A stretch of DNA of 64,000 nucleotides from Chitinophagales bacterium 33-2 (lineage in GTDB: Bacteria; Bacteroidota; Bacteroidia; Chitinophagales; Chitinophagaceae). Shown one piece after another: positions 35,317-45,981 of the stretch (position 1 is its first letter; every line of letters starts with the position of its first letter). The notes under the pieces are model-generated. The model made no database searches, was not told where the DNA came from, and saw only the letters and a program-made list of their open reading frames with translations. The stretch is taken from the NCBI GenBank assembly GCA_002050435.1, contig MWYV01000006.1, positions 1-64,000 of the forward strand, given 5' to 3'. A program made the translations under genes and the position numbers.

Positions 35317-37650
35317 ATGCAGAAAGATCTTAGAAAACAGGAAGCTTTAAAATATCATGCAGAAGGGAAGCCAGGCAAGATCGAAGTAGTGCCTACCAAG
35401 GAAACAAAAACACAGCGGGATCTTTCTCTTGCCTATTCACCCGGCGTTGCCGAACCCTGTAAAGAAATTGCAGCGAATAAAGAAAACGTTTATCTCTATA
35501 CCGCGAAAGGAAATCTTGTTGCCGTGATCAGCAACGGCACTGCGGTTCTTGGATTGGGTGATATTGGTCCGGAAGCAAGTAAACCTGTAATGGAAGGCAA
35601 AGGCGTATTGTTCAAGATCTTTGCAGACATAGATGTTTTTGATATTGAAGTGAATGAAACGGACCCGGAAAAATTCATCAGCATTGTAAAAGCACTTGAA
35701 CCCACTTTTGGCGGCATCAACCTGGAAGATATAAAAGCACCTGAATGTTTTGTTATTGAAAAAGCTTTACGCGAGCAACTTTCCATTCCTGTAATGCACG
35801 ATGATCAACACGGAACAGCTATTATCAGTTCCGCTGCCTTGTTAAATGCATTGCAGCTGCAAAAGAAAAAGATTGAGAAGGTAAGATTTGTGATCAACGG
35901 TGCCGGTGCTGCAGCTATGGCCTGTATTCAACTGTATGTATCACTTGGCGCAAAACCGGAAAATTTTTGCGTGTTTGATATTAACGGTCCTTTACACAGG
36001 GAAAGAAGCGACCTCGAAGAATTCAAATTGAAATTTGCCAATGCAAAACCTGATGTAACACTGGCCAAAGCCATGAAAGATGCAGATGTGTTTGTAGGTC
36101 TGAGTGTAGGCAATGTAGTTACTAAAGAAATGGTGAGAAGTATGGCAAAAAATCCAATTGTTTTTGCTATGGCCAATCCCGATCCGGAAATCGGCTGGGA
36201 AGAAGCCACCAGTGTGCGTAAAGACCTGATTATGGCTACAGGCAGAAGTGATTTTCCCAACCAGGTAAATAATGTACTGGGCTTCCCTTATATTTTTCGT
36301 GGTGCACTTGATGTGCGAGCCACCCAGATCAACGAGGATATGAAGCTGGCTGCAGTGAGGGCACTTGCACAGTTGGCACAAACCCCGGTTCCAGATATTG
36401 TAAATCTTGCCTATAATGCCAAAACCATAAATTTTGGAGCGGAATATATTATTCCAAAACCCCTGGATCCACGGTTACTGGCAACAGTTGCGCCCGCAGT
36501 GGCACGTGCAGCCATAGCATCCGGAGTTGCTCAAAAACCCGTTACCGATTGGGAAGGATATGCCAATGACCTGAATCGACGGCTGGGGCTCGACAACCAG
36601 GTGATCAGGGTTTTGGGCAGCAAGGCCAGGAGGGATCCTAAAAGAATAGTATTTGCTGAAGCTGATAATGCCAAAATATTAAAAGCCGCCCAGATCGTAA
36701 TTGATGAAGGCATTGGTTTCCCAATTCTTCTGGGAGATGAAAATAAGATCAGGACCATTGCGCAAAACAATGGTATAGATCTGGAAGGGTTGCCCATTTA
36801 CGATCCAAGGAGTGATGCCATGGAATCGAAAAGAAACCATTACGGAGAGCTGTTCTTCAATAAAAGGAACCGGAAAGGATTTAATTTTTATGAGTCCAAA
36901 AAAGTGATGAAGGACCGGAATTATTTTGGATGTATGATGGTGGAAACCGGCGAGGCTGATGCAATGATCTCCGGACTTTCAAAAAATTATCCCGACACCA
37001 TTCGACCCGCCATTCAATGCATCGGTATGGAAGAGGGCACCAACAGGATCGCAGGCATGTACCTGATGATGACCAAAAAAGGACCGATTTTTCTTGCTGA
37101 TACAACGGTCAATTTTCATCCTACAGCCGAACAACTTGCAGAAATAGCTTTGTTGGTGGCCAAAGAGGTGATGCAATTTAATATTCAGCCCAGAATGGCC
37201 ATGCTGAGCTATTCCAATTTCGGCAGCAGCAATTCTGCAGAGGCACGACTGGTAGCTAAAGCCAGAGACCTGGTAAAAAAACAAATGCCCGAATTGATCA
37301 TCGATGGTGAAATGCAGGTCAGTCTTGCTTTCAATAATGAATTACTGAAAGAAAATTATCCCTTTTCAGAATTAGTGGATAAAGCCGTGAATACGCTTAT
37401 CTTTCCAAATCTTGCGGCGGGAAATGTTGCTTATAACCTCCTTAAGGAAGTGGGTTCTGCTGATGCCATTGGCCCGATTTTGTTAGGTTTGAAAAAGCCG
37501 GTACATATCCTCCAATTGGGAAGTTCTGTAAGAAACATTGTAAATATGGCCATGATCGCGGTAGTGGATGCCCAGATCAAGATACAGGCTGAAACTGATG
37601 AATTGATCCGGCGCTCCCCATGGTGGAAGCGGTTAAAAAATAAGATCTGA
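35317..37650 (+). CDS. maeB: NADP-dependent malic enzyme with phosphotransacetylase-like domain
   Basis: Oxidative decarboxylation of malate to pyruvate with NADPH production. 777 residues, the usual long bacterial form. The N-terminal malic domain (~1-165) and NAD-binding domain (~165-410, [16 protein letters not shown]) carry the catalytic stretch [14 protein letters not shown] and MHDDQHGTA. Residues ~430-770 form the C-terminal PTA-like domain, thought to sense acetyl-CoA rather than catalyse. It is often found near ruvA and sprA in this phylum. Confidence 0.95.
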   Translation: MQKDLRKQEALKYHAEGKPGKIEVVPTKETKTQRDLSLAYSPGVAEPCKEIAANKENVYLYTAKGNLVAVISNGTAVLGLGDIGPEASKPVMEGKGVLFKIFADIDVFDIEVNETDPEKFISIVKALEPTFGGINLEDIKAPECFVIEKALREQLSIPVMHDDQHGTAIISSAALLNALQLQKKKIEKVRFVINGAGAAAMACIQLYVSLGAKPENFCVFDINGPLHRERSDLEEFKLKFANAKPDVTLAKAMKDADVFVGLSVGNVVTKEMVRSMAKNPIVFAMANPDPEIGWEEATSVRKDLIMATGRSDFPNQVNNVLGFPYIFRGALDVRATQINEDMKLAAVRALAQLAQTPVPDIVNLAYNAKTINFGAEYIIPKPLDPRLLATVAPAVARAAIASGVAQKPVTDWEGYANDLNRRLGLDNQVIRVLGSKARRDPKRIVFAEADNAKILKAAQIVIDEGIGFPILLGDENKIRTIAQNNGIDLEGLPIYDPRSDAMESKRNHYGELFFNKRNRKGFNFYESKKVMKDRNYFGCMMVETGEADAMISGLSKNYPDTIRPAIQCIGMEEGTNRIAGMYLMMTKKGPIFLADTTVNFHPTAEQLAEIALLVAKEVMQFNIQPRMAMLSYSNFGSSNSAEARLVAKARDLVKKQMPELIIDGEMQVSLAFNNELLKENYPFSELVDKAVNTLIFPNLAAGNVAYNLLKEVGSADAIGPILLGLKKPVHILQLGSSVRNIVNMAMIAVVDAQIKIQAETDELIRRSPWWKRLKNKI

Positions 37651-37675
37651 TGCTACAACCTTGTAAAATCAATTA

Positions 37676-37683
37676 TAAATTTG
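37676..37683 (+). promoter_or_regulatory. Candidate -7 element for mlaE-mlaF
   Basis: TAAATTTG, matching TAnnTTTG, 32 bases ahead of the mlaE start codon. No properly spaced -33 box is seen. Confidence 0.4.
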
Positions 37684-37715
37684 TGCTGAGGTTAAAGGAA
37701 TAAAGAAAGTAACAT

Positions 37716-38456
37716 ATGAAATTTTTCAGCGAGGTTGGGAAATACTTAAAGATGATCAAAGGGATGTTTTCCAAACCGGAGAATCTTAAGATGTATTGGA
37801 AAGAATTCATGCACCAATGCTCTGAGATCGGAATTGGTTCCCTGGGTATTGTGATCATTATTTCCATTTTTATGGGTGCGGTGTCCACAGTTCAGACCGC
37901 TTACCAGTTAACCAGTCCCCTGATTCCTAAATATACAATTGCACAAGTGGTTCGTGACACGGTGATCCTTGAATTCGCCCCCACACTTGTATCCATTGTA
38001 TTATCCGGTGTGGTGGGAAGTAAGATCGCAGGCGAGCTGGGAAATATGCGCGTATCAGAGCAAATCGACGCACTGGAAATCATGGGCGTGAATACCAAAG
38101 CTTACCTGGTGGCTCCAAAAATCCTGGCTGCCCTGGTGGTGATTCCAATGCTTGTAGTGCTTGGCGCCGTTCTTGGTATCTGGGGTGGAAAAATGGCTGG
38201 AAGTTTATCAGGCATCATTTCTACTGATGAATTTAATAAAGGTTTATTAATGGGATTTATCCCTTACAATACATTTTTTGCCCTGGTAAAAGCTTACACT
38301 TTTGCTTTTCTGATCTCCAGTATTCCTGCATATTATGGATATAATGTGAATGGTGGCGCTTTGGAAATTGGAAGAGCCAGTACAAAAGCTGTAGTGGTAA
38401 CCTGTGTGTCTGTATTGTTTGCAGATTATTTATTAGCCGCAATTATGCTTGAATGA
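37716..38456 (+). CDS. mlaE: MlaE family lipid ABC transporter permease
   Basis: Inner-membrane permease of a phospholipid trafficking ABC system that keeps the outer membrane asymmetric. 246 residues with about five hydrophobic segments; the conserved cytoplasmic motif EIxALxVMGxNPxxYLVxP appears as DALEIMGVNTKAYLVAPK. Its stop overlaps the start of the ATPase gene by four bases (ATGA), so the two are coupled. No MCE-domain gene (MlaD) follows, unlike many other loci. Confidence 0.93.
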   Translation: MKFFSEVGKYLKMIKGMFSKPENLKMYWKEFMHQCSEIGIGSLGIVIIISIFMGAVSTVQTAYQLTSPLIPKYTIAQVVRDTVILEFAPTLVSIVLSGVVGSKIAGELGNMRVSEQIDALEIMGVNTKAYLVAPKILAALVVIPMLVVLGAVLGIWGGKMAGSLSGIISTDEFNKGLLMGFIPYNTFFALVKAYTFAFLISSIPAYYGYNVNGGALEIGRASTKAVVVTCVSVLFADYLLAAIMLE

Positions 38457-39328
38457 TAGAAGTAAAAAATTTAAAGAAAAGTTTTGATGGCACAACCATA
38501 CTTCATGGTGTAAATGTGACCATGGATCCGGGGCAGTGTAACCTGATCATTGGCGCCAGCGGAAGCGGAAAAACCGTATTCATGAAATGTCTTGTGGGAT
38601 TGATGCCACCCGACAACGGTGCAATTCTTTATCATGGGAAAGATTTTGTAACCATGAACGTGGAAGAAAGAAAAGAGATCCGCAAAGAGATCGGCATGCT
38701 GTTCCAGGGATCGGCGCTGTTTAGCAGTATGACGGTGGAAGATAATATTTTATTTCCTCTAGACATGTTCACAAAGGACACAAAAAAAGAAAAAATGAAA
38801 AGGGTAAATGCCGTGCTGGATCGTGTAAACCTGGAAGGCTCTAACAAAAAATTCCCGGCAGAAATCAGCGGTGGTATGATGAAGCGCGTGGGCATTGCAC
38901 GTGCCATTGTTTTAAATCCTAAGTTTTTGTTTGTAGATGAGCCCAACTCCGGGCTGGATCCCCAAACCTCAGGATTGATCGACCAATTGATCAAGGATAT
39001 CACTATAGAATATAATATTACTACCATTGTAAATACGCATGATATGAATAGCGTAATGGAAATGGGTGATCACATCATTTACATGCACCTAGGCAAAAAA
39101 GAATGGGAAGGCACCAGCAAGGATATCATTTTTAGCAAAAATGAATTACTGAATGATTTCATCTTTGCATCCGAATTCTTGAAAGATGCAAAAGATATGA
39201 GGATGCTTGAGGAAACCGGGAAGGTCGCCAACGAAAGAAACATGGCTGATCTTACACACGATGATGCACCGGAACTGGTTCCGCCTCAGGAAGACGAAGA
39301 AAATCCAAAAAAAGATCAGCCTGAATAA
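38453..39328 (+). CDS. mlaF: MlaF-type ABC transporter ATP-binding protein
   Basis: ATPase partner of the MlaE permease. 291 residues. Walker A GASGSGKT (34-41), signature ISGGMMKR, Walker B FLFVDEPNSGLDP and the H-loop (THDMNSV) are all intact, so it should hydrolyse ATP. A ~40-residue acidic tail (APELVPPQEDEENPKKDQ) extends past the usual end. Translation is coupled to mlaE. The gene ends six bases from a convergent protease gene with no clear terminator between. Confidence 0.93.
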   Translation: MIEVKNLKKSFDGTTILHGVNVTMDPGQCNLIIGASGSGKTVFMKCLVGLMPPDNGAILYHGKDFVTMNVEERKEIRKEIGMLFQGSALFSSMTVEDNILFPLDMFTKDTKKEKMKRVNAVLDRVNLEGSNKKFPAEISGGMMKRVGIARAIVLNPKFLFVDEPNSGLDPQTSGLIDQLIKDITIEYNITTIVNTHDMNSVMEMGDHIIYMHLGKKEWEGTSKDIIFSKNELLNDFIFASEFLKDAKDMRMLEETGKVANERNMADLTHDDAPELVPPQEDEENPKKDQPE

Positions 39329-39334
39329 AATCCT

Positions 39335-42300
39335 TTAATGCACCAGCACTTTTCCTGATGCCAGTTGGTTTCCCTGTCCATCTTTCACTATCACCATGTA
39401 AACACCTCTTGCTGCCGAAAAAACAGTAACCGGGTGCAACTGGTATGGCTGCGCCACCTTATAACTCCTTTGAAATACCAACGCTCCGCCTGCATTGTAA
39501 ACCATCACCTGCTGCACACTGTTGCCACCGCCTGAATGATAATAGGCAACAGTGAAATTTCCATTGTTCGGACTTGGATAAATAAACAGGTTGCTGCTTA
39601 CAGAATCTGAAATCCTCAGCACATTTGAAATGTCCGCACAGCCATTTGCATCCTCAACTCTTAAACGGTATTGTCCAAGGCCGGTAATACCTACATCAAT
39701 AGTTTCATCAAGTATATTCAAGCTGCTTCCGTCTTTAAACCATGTATAGGATAGTCCGGTTACTGGTTGTGTTTGCCCGGTTATTGTAGTTCTCAGTCCT
39801 GGCAGGAGTTTCGTGTAAGGCAATGCTTTCAATTCTACTGTAGGTAAAATATTTACTACCAGTGTTGCTGCAAGTGAAACAGTTGGATTGGTACAGGTAG
39901 CATTCCAAACTAAAACCCTGTACCTGTTGTTATTGAGTTGATTCGTTGTTGCATCGATTGGTAAAACGGCCGATTGTGCTCCCTGGATATTAGTGAAATT
40001 ATTTCCGCCATCGGAACTCACCTGCCACTGGTAGCTATTACCCGATCCGGAGGCCGTTACAAAAAATAAAGCGGCGTCGCCGGCACATACCGTGGTTAAT
40101 GCTGGATGTGTGTTAATTTGAGCTGGTGTGATCACTTGCAGGATCGCCGCTGCAGAGGTAACCGTAGCACCGCAGTTTCCGGTTATGAATACCCTGTAAC
40201 GATTGGCGTTCATCCCCGCACTCACGTTGTTGGCCTGATAGGAATTGTTTGTTGCACCTGGAAGGTCAGCATAAGAAGCACCGCCATTGGTGCTGATCTG
40301 CCACTGATAATTTATGGCACCCTGGGCATTTACCGTAAAGCCTGTACTGGCACCCGTGCAAATCGTTTGAGAAACAGGTTGTGTAATAATGGAAGGAGGT
40401 GTTCCCACTATCGTGAAGTTTACAATTCTTGTTCTGGTGATTGTTCCCGCAATGCCAGTTACGGTAATGGTATAATTTCCTGCACTTAATGCCTGGGTAT
40501 TGGTCAGTGTAACCGTTGTAGCATTTCCCGGAGTCAGTGGATTGTTTCCAAATTCCACGGTGGTGCCAGCCGGGTGCCCGGATGCGGATAGGTTAATGGG
40601 TGTTGCAAATCCACCAAAGGCAAATGATTCCAGCTGAAGCGAAGCTGTGGAAGGTCCGCTGCAGGCAATACTGGCTGCTGGTGGGTTATTGAAATCAAAC
40701 CCTGAAACGGCTGCTGAAATGGTGAAATTATTATTAGAGATGTCAAAATAAACATTGTTAATTGCCTCTACTCTTACACGCGCGAGTGTTGTTGCAGTTG
40801 GAGGCAGCACTACCTGTTCATTTCCGTCATTTGGTGTGGATGCAAGCAATTCAACAGGGTAGGTAAATCCTCCATCAGTTGAAAGTGTGATCCTGACATT
40901 CGCAGTATTAATAGGCGCTGCTGAAGTTCCGGCCACATTCCAGGTAACATTTTGTGTCGATCCACCAGGGAATGATTCGCCACCGTTTGGTGCTGTAACA
41001 ACAAAAGGGCCGGTACCTGGAACCGCATTGATCTGAAATACCGGAGCAAAGGATGCCTGGCACCCATCACCTCCGGACGTAATGGCACCGCCACCTGCAC
41101 GGTTATCCCTTACTGTTAGTCTGAATTTCATCGTTCGCCCAACGGAAGGCAGGGTTTCTCCTTTTTGTCCGCCCATAATCGACCCTGGGTTGGCAGGAAA
41201 GCCTGCAAGGATTACGGCTATGTCTGGGAAAGTGCGCGTTCCGGATGATTTTGGTATTCTTGATTTGAATAATGGTGCCGTAGTGCTGCTGCCACCCGAT
41301 GACCAGGTGCCCGCAGTACCAAGGTCCCACCCTTCCCAGTTATAAGTGATTGCATCTCCGTCGGCATCCGTAGCTGTGGCTGTCAGCTTGAATGGTGTAA
41401 GCAATGGTATGCTGGCTCCATTGGAAGGCATGGAAGTAATGACGGGAATTGTATTCCCTGTATTGATCACTCCACGACAGGAAGCACCACCTGCTTCAAT
41501 AAAAAGCGTCATCTGGTCGTAGCTTCTCGCATGAAAATAAGGATCACTGTTTGGCTGAATATTATCTGTACCACAAATACCTGCGTATGCCTGGATGGTA
41601 GTACCGCTTCCCACTTCATAGGCACTTGCAGCCGACCTGTTGCCATTACAGCTTCCTGTTGCGCTGTTGAAAGTATGACTGCCGCCGAACTGGTGCCCGA
41701 TCTCGTGCGCCACGTAATCAATATCAAAAGGATCACCAACTGGATTGGCTCTTCCTGTAATTCCACGTGCTTTACTTGCATTGTTACAAACCACTCCAAG
41801 TCCTGCAAGTCCGCCACCACCTGTGCTGAATGTATGACCCACATCAAAATTTACAGAACCAATGGTATTGGTGATCACGGACTGGCTTTCATTGATCAAT
41901 GTTCCGGAACTATTGTTTCCATTAAATGGATCCGTTGCAGGATTCATAAATTCGATCAGGTCATTGTTTTCGATCAAAATCAACCGGATGGCCAGTTCTT
42001 TTTCATATACACCATTTACTCTGTTCACTGTTGTTACAATGGCGCTGTGCAAAGCTGCAGGTGTATTGCCTCCAACAGCTACAGCATATTCACCTGTACA
42101 GGCTACTGCCAGTCTGTAGGTATAAATTTGTGTTCCCCTGCATGGCCCGGCCTGAACTGAAGTGGTTTTTAATAATTGCTCCGTATTTGGATCCTCATCA
42201 ACATAGCAGGAAAACCCTGTTGAACTTTTATATTCTTTTCTGTAATAACTATGATAATACATAGTGTTGCCTCTTTGCCATGGATCTATATTGAAATCAC

Positions 42301-42733
42301 CATTTATGCTAAGTACCTGCGCATGGAATCCAAAATATGGATTGAAATCCATACGCACGGTGGCATAAGGATCATCAATACCCTGGCCTGTAAAAGTTTT
42401 GATCTCAGGAAATTTCTGGGACATGCCTGTTTCCTGTATGGCACTTTCCCAAACCCTGAACCGCTGTGTGCTTCCATCAGGCATTGGAAAAAGCATAATA
42501 GGTGCTTCAGCCCTGTTGTTAAATTGTTGTTCGGAAGGAAGCGTCCATAAAAAGTTCTTTAAAGCCTGGACATCTGCGCCAAGCGCACGAAACGTTTCCG
42601 GCAATTTTCTTTCCGGTTGAAGCGTGGGAAGATTTACCCGGCTTACATCAAAGAAATAAGTTTGCTGGGCAAAAGCAGGGAGTATTATCAGGGATAACAC
42701 CGCTGCCTGGATCAGGCGTAGGAACATTCTCAT
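39335..42733 (-). CDS. Secreted reprolysin-like metallopeptidase with Ig-like repeats and T9SS sorting tail
   Basis: 1132 residues. Signal peptide (1-22), then a propeptide-like region and a metzincin catalytic domain with the full zinc motif HEIGHQFGGSH (HExxHxxGxxH). An Ig-like domain of PKD type follows, then a region with FPGGSTQNVTWNVAG-type repeats, and two Ig-like repeats starting PVSQTICTG. The last ~85 residues (YPSPNNGNFTV ... LASGKVLVH) are a T9SS type A sorting domain. It is probably exported via the SprA translocon encoded in this window. Target proteins unknown. Confidence 0.92.
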   Translation of the reverse strand: MRMFLRLIQAAVLSLIILPAFAQQTYFFDVSRVNLPTLQPERKLPETFRALGADVQALKNFLWTLPSEQQFNNRAEAPIMLFPMPDGSTQRFRVWESAIQETGMSQKFPEIKTFTGQGIDDPYATVRMDFNPYFGFHAQVLSINGDFNIDPWQRGNTMYYHSYYRKEYKSSTGFSCYVDEDPNTEQLLKTTSVQAGPCRGTQIYTYRLAVACTGEYAVAVGGNTPAALHSAIVTTVNRVNGVYEKELAIRLILIENNDLIEFMNPATDPFNGNNSSGTLINESQSVITNTIGSVNFDVGHTFSTGGGGLAGLGVVCNNASKARGITGRANPVGDPFDIDYVAHEIGHQFGGSHTFNSATGSCNGNRSAASAYEVGSGTTIQAYAGICGTDNIQPNSDPYFHARSYDQMTLFIEAGGASCRGVINTGNTIPVITSMPSNGASIPLLTPFKLTATATDADGDAITYNWEGWDLGTAGTWSSGGSSTTAPLFKSRIPKSSGTRTFPDIAVILAGFPANPGSIMGGQKGETLPSVGRTMKFRLTVRDNRAGGGAITSGGDGCQASFAPVFQINAVPGTGPFVVTAPNGGESFPGGSTQNVTWNVAGTSAAPINTANVRITLSTDGGFTYPVELLASTPNDGNEQVVLPPTATTLARVRVEAINNVYFDISNNNFTISAAVSGFDFNNPPAASIACSGPSTASLQLESFAFGGFATPINLSASGHPAGTTVEFGNNPLTPGNATTVTLTNTQALSAGNYTITVTGIAGTITRTRIVNFTIVGTPPSIITQPVSQTICTGASTGFTVNAQGAINYQWQISTNGGASYADLPGATNNSYQANNVSAGMNANRYRVFITGNCGATVTSAAAILQVITPAQINTHPALTTVCAGDAALFFVTASGSGNSYQWQVSSDGGNNFTNIQGAQSAVLPIDATTNQLNNNRYRVLVWNATCTNPTVSLAATLVVNILPTVELKALPYTKLLPGLRTTITGQTQPVTGLSYTWFKDGSSLNILDETIDVGITGLGQYRLRVEDANGCADISNVLRISDSVSSNLFIYPSPNNGNFTVAYYHSGGGNSVQQVMVYNAGGALVFQRSYKVAQPYQLHPVTVFSAARGVYMVIVKDGQGNQLASGKVLVH

Positions 42734-42839
42734 GGCAGTTAATAAAACTTCAATTTAGCAACAAAAACTGGTTACAAGGCTGGGAAAGGGATTTATTTCA
42801 GCTGAAATACACTTTACCGTGTTGAACGGATCCTTTTGT

Positions 42840-43331
42840 TTATTTTTTTCTTGAATAAACGATAAAATCTGTAGCCGGAATTTTGTCCACACCCAGTTGG
42901 CGCAGCATATTCACCAATTGCCCCCGGTGGTAAGTGCCATGATTAAATACATGAAGCAGCACCTGGTAAACCGGCTGTTTGAATTGTTCTTTTTTGGAAT
43001 TCTGGTAAATGAATTCATGCGTAAATACATGCTCCTGTGCGTTGAGAACCCATTCAACCCATTGCCGGTCCTGTTGCATCAATCCTAGTGAAAGTGATTT
43101 CAAATCCCCATTAAATTTTTCACTCGGCACTATGATCTTTTCGCTCAGTTTCATTCTCTGCCACCATATAGATTCAGCATCCCATACATGCAGCATTGTT
43201 TTTATAATGGAAGGAAAACTAGACTTTACTTCCTGGGCAGGAAGCTGTTCAGGTAATTGTAAAATGGTTTTCATCAATAATTCATTTGCCCAGGAATTAT
43301 AGGAAGCCAGCTGGTGAACGATGGGTTTCAT
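42840..43331 (-). CDS. DinB-like four-helix protein
   Basis: 163 residues of the DinB/YfiT fold, a four-helix bundle that commonly binds a divalent metal through three His. Candidate metal His residues appear in the N-terminal QLASYNSWANELL region context (His7), in TMLHVWDAESIWW and in FNHGTYHRGQLVNMLRQLG, the last being the typical C-terminal motif. Some members are bacillithiol or mycothiol transferases. The biological role here is not known. It is divergent from the PLP lyase gene, with start codons 46 bases apart. Confidence 0.88.
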   Translation of the reverse strand: MKPIVHQLASYNSWANELLMKTILQLPEQLPAQEVKSSFPSIIKTMLHVWDAESIWWQRMKLSEKIIVPSEKFNGDLKSLSLGLMQQDRQWVEWVLNAQEHVFTHEFIYQNSKKEQFKQPVYQVLLHVFNHGTYHRGQLVNMLRQLGVDKIPATDFIVYSRKK

Positions 43332-43342
43332 CTTTTATCGAA

Positions 43343-43350
43343 TACTTTTG
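43343..43350 (+). promoter_or_regulatory. Promoter -7 element for the PLP lyase gene
   Basis: TACTTTTG matches TAnnTTTG and lies 28 bases ahead of the chosen start codon. It rules against the longer frame that begins at 43321. Confidence 0.5.
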
Positions 43351-43377
43351 AACAAAACTATCAGGAAACATTCAGCT

Positions 43378-44586
43378 ATGAAGAAAAAATTTCCATATAA
43401 AGGTTTTGGTTCCGCCGCGATCCATGGAGGACATCAGCAAGAACCCAGGCATGCACACCAGACGCCCATTTACGCATCCAGTACTTATGTGTTTGATTCT
43501 GCTGAACAGGGCATGAGGAGATTCAGTGGTGAGGAAGAAGGTTATATCTATGCCCGGTGGGGGAATCCTACCATTACCGAAGCAGAAAACAAGATCGCAG
43601 AACTTGAAAGCTTTGGTTTAGATTTTCCATTGAAAGGCATCTTACATGCTTCAGGAATGGCTGCCATCAGCACGCTTTTTCTTTCGTCATTAAAACAGGG
43701 TGATAAAGTGCTCACCCACTATTCCCTATACGGGGGCACTGACGACCTGCTTAGTAAAGTGCTTCCCTCTTTAGGTATTACAGCCGTAATCACCGACCTC
43801 AGAAATACAGAAGGCGTGGATGATCTGCTGAAAAAAGATCCTGACATTAAAATGCTCTACCTTGAAACGCCTGCAAACCCCACCATACAATGCGTTGATC
43901 TTGAAACGCTGTCTTCCATAGGGAAAAAACACGGTTTGCTGGTGGCCTGCGATAATACTTTTGCAACCCCTTATCTGCAACAACCTTTTCGGTACGCTAT
44001 TGATTTTGTTGTGCATTCAACAACAAAATTTTTAAATGGACATGGAACAGCTATTGGTGGCATATTATTGGGTAAAGACATTGAGAAAATGAATAAAGAA
44101 GTCACAAAAGTGCACAGGTTGCTGGGTGGCAATTCCAATGGATTTGATGCTTTTCTTCTTACGCAGGGAATGAAAACACTGGAGATCCGGATGGAAAGGC
44201 ATTGCATGAATGCAGAGCAAGTGGCCATGTATTTAGAGCATCATGAAGCAGTAGAAAAAGTAAATTATTCAGGATTGTCTGCACACCCCGATTTTACAAT
44301 CGCGGCCCGGCAAATGAAACATGCGGGTGCCATGTTGAGTTTTGAATTAAAAAAAGGGCTGCAGGGTGGAATTGCATTTCTTAACAAACTGAACATGTGT
44401 ACCCGTACGGTTTCTTTGGGAACCGTGGATACGTTACTATCACATCCGGCATCAATGACACATTATGGTGTGTCAAAAGAACAGAAGATCAAGTATGGCA
44501 TTACAGACGGATTGATAAGAATGAATGTTGGAATAGAAAACATAGAAGACATTTTAGAAGATCTTGAACAGGCGCTTAAAAATTAA
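43378..44586 (+). CDS. Cys/Met metabolism PLP-dependent enzyme (cystathionine/methionine lyase family)
   Basis: 402 residues from the start at MKKKFPYKGF; a frame extension of 19 codons upstream is judged spurious because it crosses the promoter. The family fold is clear: ETPANPTIQ, CDNTFATPYLQQP and the PLP lysine in VHSTTKFLNGHG. Substrate-specificity residues were not resolved, so it could be methionine gamma-lyase, cystathionine gamma-synthase or beta-lyase. Cytoplasmic. It precedes a GNAT gene by ten bases. Confidence 0.9.
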   Translation: MKKKFPYKGFGSAAIHGGHQQEPRHAHQTPIYASSTYVFDSAEQGMRRFSGEEEGYIYARWGNPTITEAENKIAELESFGLDFPLKGILHASGMAAISTLFLSSLKQGDKVLTHYSLYGGTDDLLSKVLPSLGITAVITDLRNTEGVDDLLKKDPDIKMLYLETPANPTIQCVDLETLSSIGKKHGLLVACDNTFATPYLQQPFRYAIDFVVHSTTKFLNGHGTAIGGILLGKDIEKMNKEVTKVHRLLGGNSNGFDAFLLTQGMKTLEIRMERHCMNAEQVAMYLEHHEAVEKVNYSGLSAHPDFTIAARQMKHAGAMLSFELKKGLQGGIAFLNKLNMCTRTVSLGTVDTLLSHPASMTHYGVSKEQKIKYGITDGLIRMNVGIENIEDILEDLEQALKN

Positions 44587-44596
44587 AGTATCGGTA

Positions 44597-45046
44597 ATGG
44601 AAATCAGCATCAGGAAAGCAGTAAAAGAAGATTGCCCAAGAATACTCGAACTGGTAAAAGAACTGGCAAAATATGAAAGGTCACCAAATGAAGTGACCGT
44701 TAGCCAGGATCATTTTGAAAAAAGTGGTTTCGGCAGCCGCCCGCTTTGGTGGGCTTTTGTAGCAGAAGTGGACGGCGTAATTCAGGGTTTCGCATTGTTT
44801 TATATTCGCTTCAGCACATGGAAAGGTCAGCGTATGTACCTGGAAGATCTGATTGTTACCGAAGAAATGCGTGGAAAAGGATTAGGCAAACTGCTTTTTG
44901 AAAAGCTGCTGGTGGAAGCAAAAAAAAGAAAGCTGAACGGAATACAATGGCAGGTGCTGGACTGGAATAAACCGGCCATTAATTTTTACACGAAATATGA
45001 AACAAGGTTTGACCCGGACTGGATCAATTGTGCGATCAGTTGTTAA
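44597..45046 (+). CDS. GNAT family N-acetyltransferase (diamine/Rim-like)
   Basis: 149 residues from the ATG at MEISIRKAVKEDC; an ATG 11 codons earlier lies inside the preceding gene. The protein has the GNAT acetyl-CoA motif RGKGLGKLLFEKL and strong resemblance to spermidine/diamine acetyltransferase-type proteins (FYIRFSTWKGQRMYLEDLIV, WQVLDWNKPAINFY). The acceptor is not identified. It likely shares a transcript with the PLP lyase. Confidence 0.88.
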   Translation: MEISIRKAVKEDCPRILELVKELAKYERSPNEVTVSQDHFEKSGFGSRPLWWAFVAEVDGVIQGFALFYIRFSTWKGQRMYLEDLIVTEEMRGKGLGKLLFEKLLVEAKKRKLNGIQWQVLDWNKPAINFYTKYETRFDPDWINCAISC

Positions 45047-45075
45047 CAAACTACAAGGTGTTTGCTTTCCAAAAC

Positions 45076-45966
45076 TCAACCCACCGATTCCACTGTAACT
45101 TCTTTATTGATCTTTAAGATCAATCCTTGTAAAACTTTGCCCGGACCCATCTCGGTGAACCGGGATGCACCGTCCCTGATCATGGCCTGCACACACTGCG
45201 TCCATTTCACTGCGCCGGTAAGCTGGTTGATCAGGTTGTGTTTGATCTCTTCTTTATCAATAACGCCCCTTGCAACAACATTCTGGTAAACGGGACATGA
45301 TGGGGTATGAAAATTTGTGGTCTCAATCGCTTTCTGCAATTCCTGTCTTGCGGGTTCCATCAAGGGAGAATGAAAAGCCCCGCCAACAGAAAGAAGCATG
45401 GCTCTTTTTGCGCCCGCCGCTTTTAATCTTTCACACGCGATGTCAATGCCTTTATGTGAACCGGAAATCACCAGCTGGCCCGGACAATTATAATTTGCCG
45501 GAACAACCACTTCGCTGGTTTCAGCCTGCACTTCATTGCAAACCGCTTCCACTTTATCATCTGCAAGTCCTAGTACAACAGCCATGGTAGAAGGATTGAT
45601 CACACAAGCTTTTTGCATGGCCTGCGCCCGCAAGCGTACCAGTTCAAGTCCGCTTTCAAAACTCAGACTTCCATTGGCAACAAGAGCAGAAAATTCTCCA
45701 AGTGAATGCCCCGCCACCATTTCAGGTTTGTTCTGCTGAACGCCTTTATAAGCAATGATGGAGTGAAGAAAAACAGCAGGCTGGGTTATATTGGTTGGCC
45801 TGAGGTCATCGTCGGAGCCATTGAACATGATGTCGGAGATCCTGAAACCAAGAATCTCGTTGGCCTGCTCGAAGATCTTTTTTGCGAATGAGCTGTTATC
45901 ATAATGCGACTTTCCCATTCCGGAGAACTGTGCCCCTTGTCCGGGAAATACAAATGCATGTTTCAT
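45076..45966 (-). CDS. fabD: Malonyl-CoA:ACP transacylase
   Basis: Loads malonyl groups on acyl carrier protein for fatty acid synthesis. 296 residues from MKHAFVFPGQGAQ, with the nucleophile Ser88 in GHSLGE, the arginine region LRAQAMQ and the catalytic His in AFHSPLM. The in-frame ATG at 45984 lies inside the TACTTTTG promoter element at 45982-45989, so the downstream start is chosen. Works with FabH, also encoded in this window. Confidence 0.97.
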   Translation of the reverse strand: MKHAFVFPGQGAQFSGMGKSHYDNSSFAKKIFEQANEILGFRISDIMFNGSDDDLRPTNITQPAVFLHSIIAYKGVQQNKPEMVAGHSLGEFSALVANGSLSFESGLELVRLRAQAMQKACVINPSTMAVVLGLADDKVEAVCNEVQAETSEVVVPANYNCPGQLVISGSHKGIDIACERLKAAGAKRAMLLSVGGAFHSPLMEPARQELQKAIETTNFHTPSCPVYQNVVARGVIDKEEIKHNLINQLTGAVKWTQCVQAMIRDGASRFTEMGPGKVLQGLILKINKEVTVESVG

Positions 45967-45981
45967 AATTCCGATTGATCG

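Noticed and set aside
43321-43377. Longer N-terminus for the PLP lyase
   Set aside because: It would overlap the divergent DinB gene and cross the TACTTTTG promoter element at 43343-43350.
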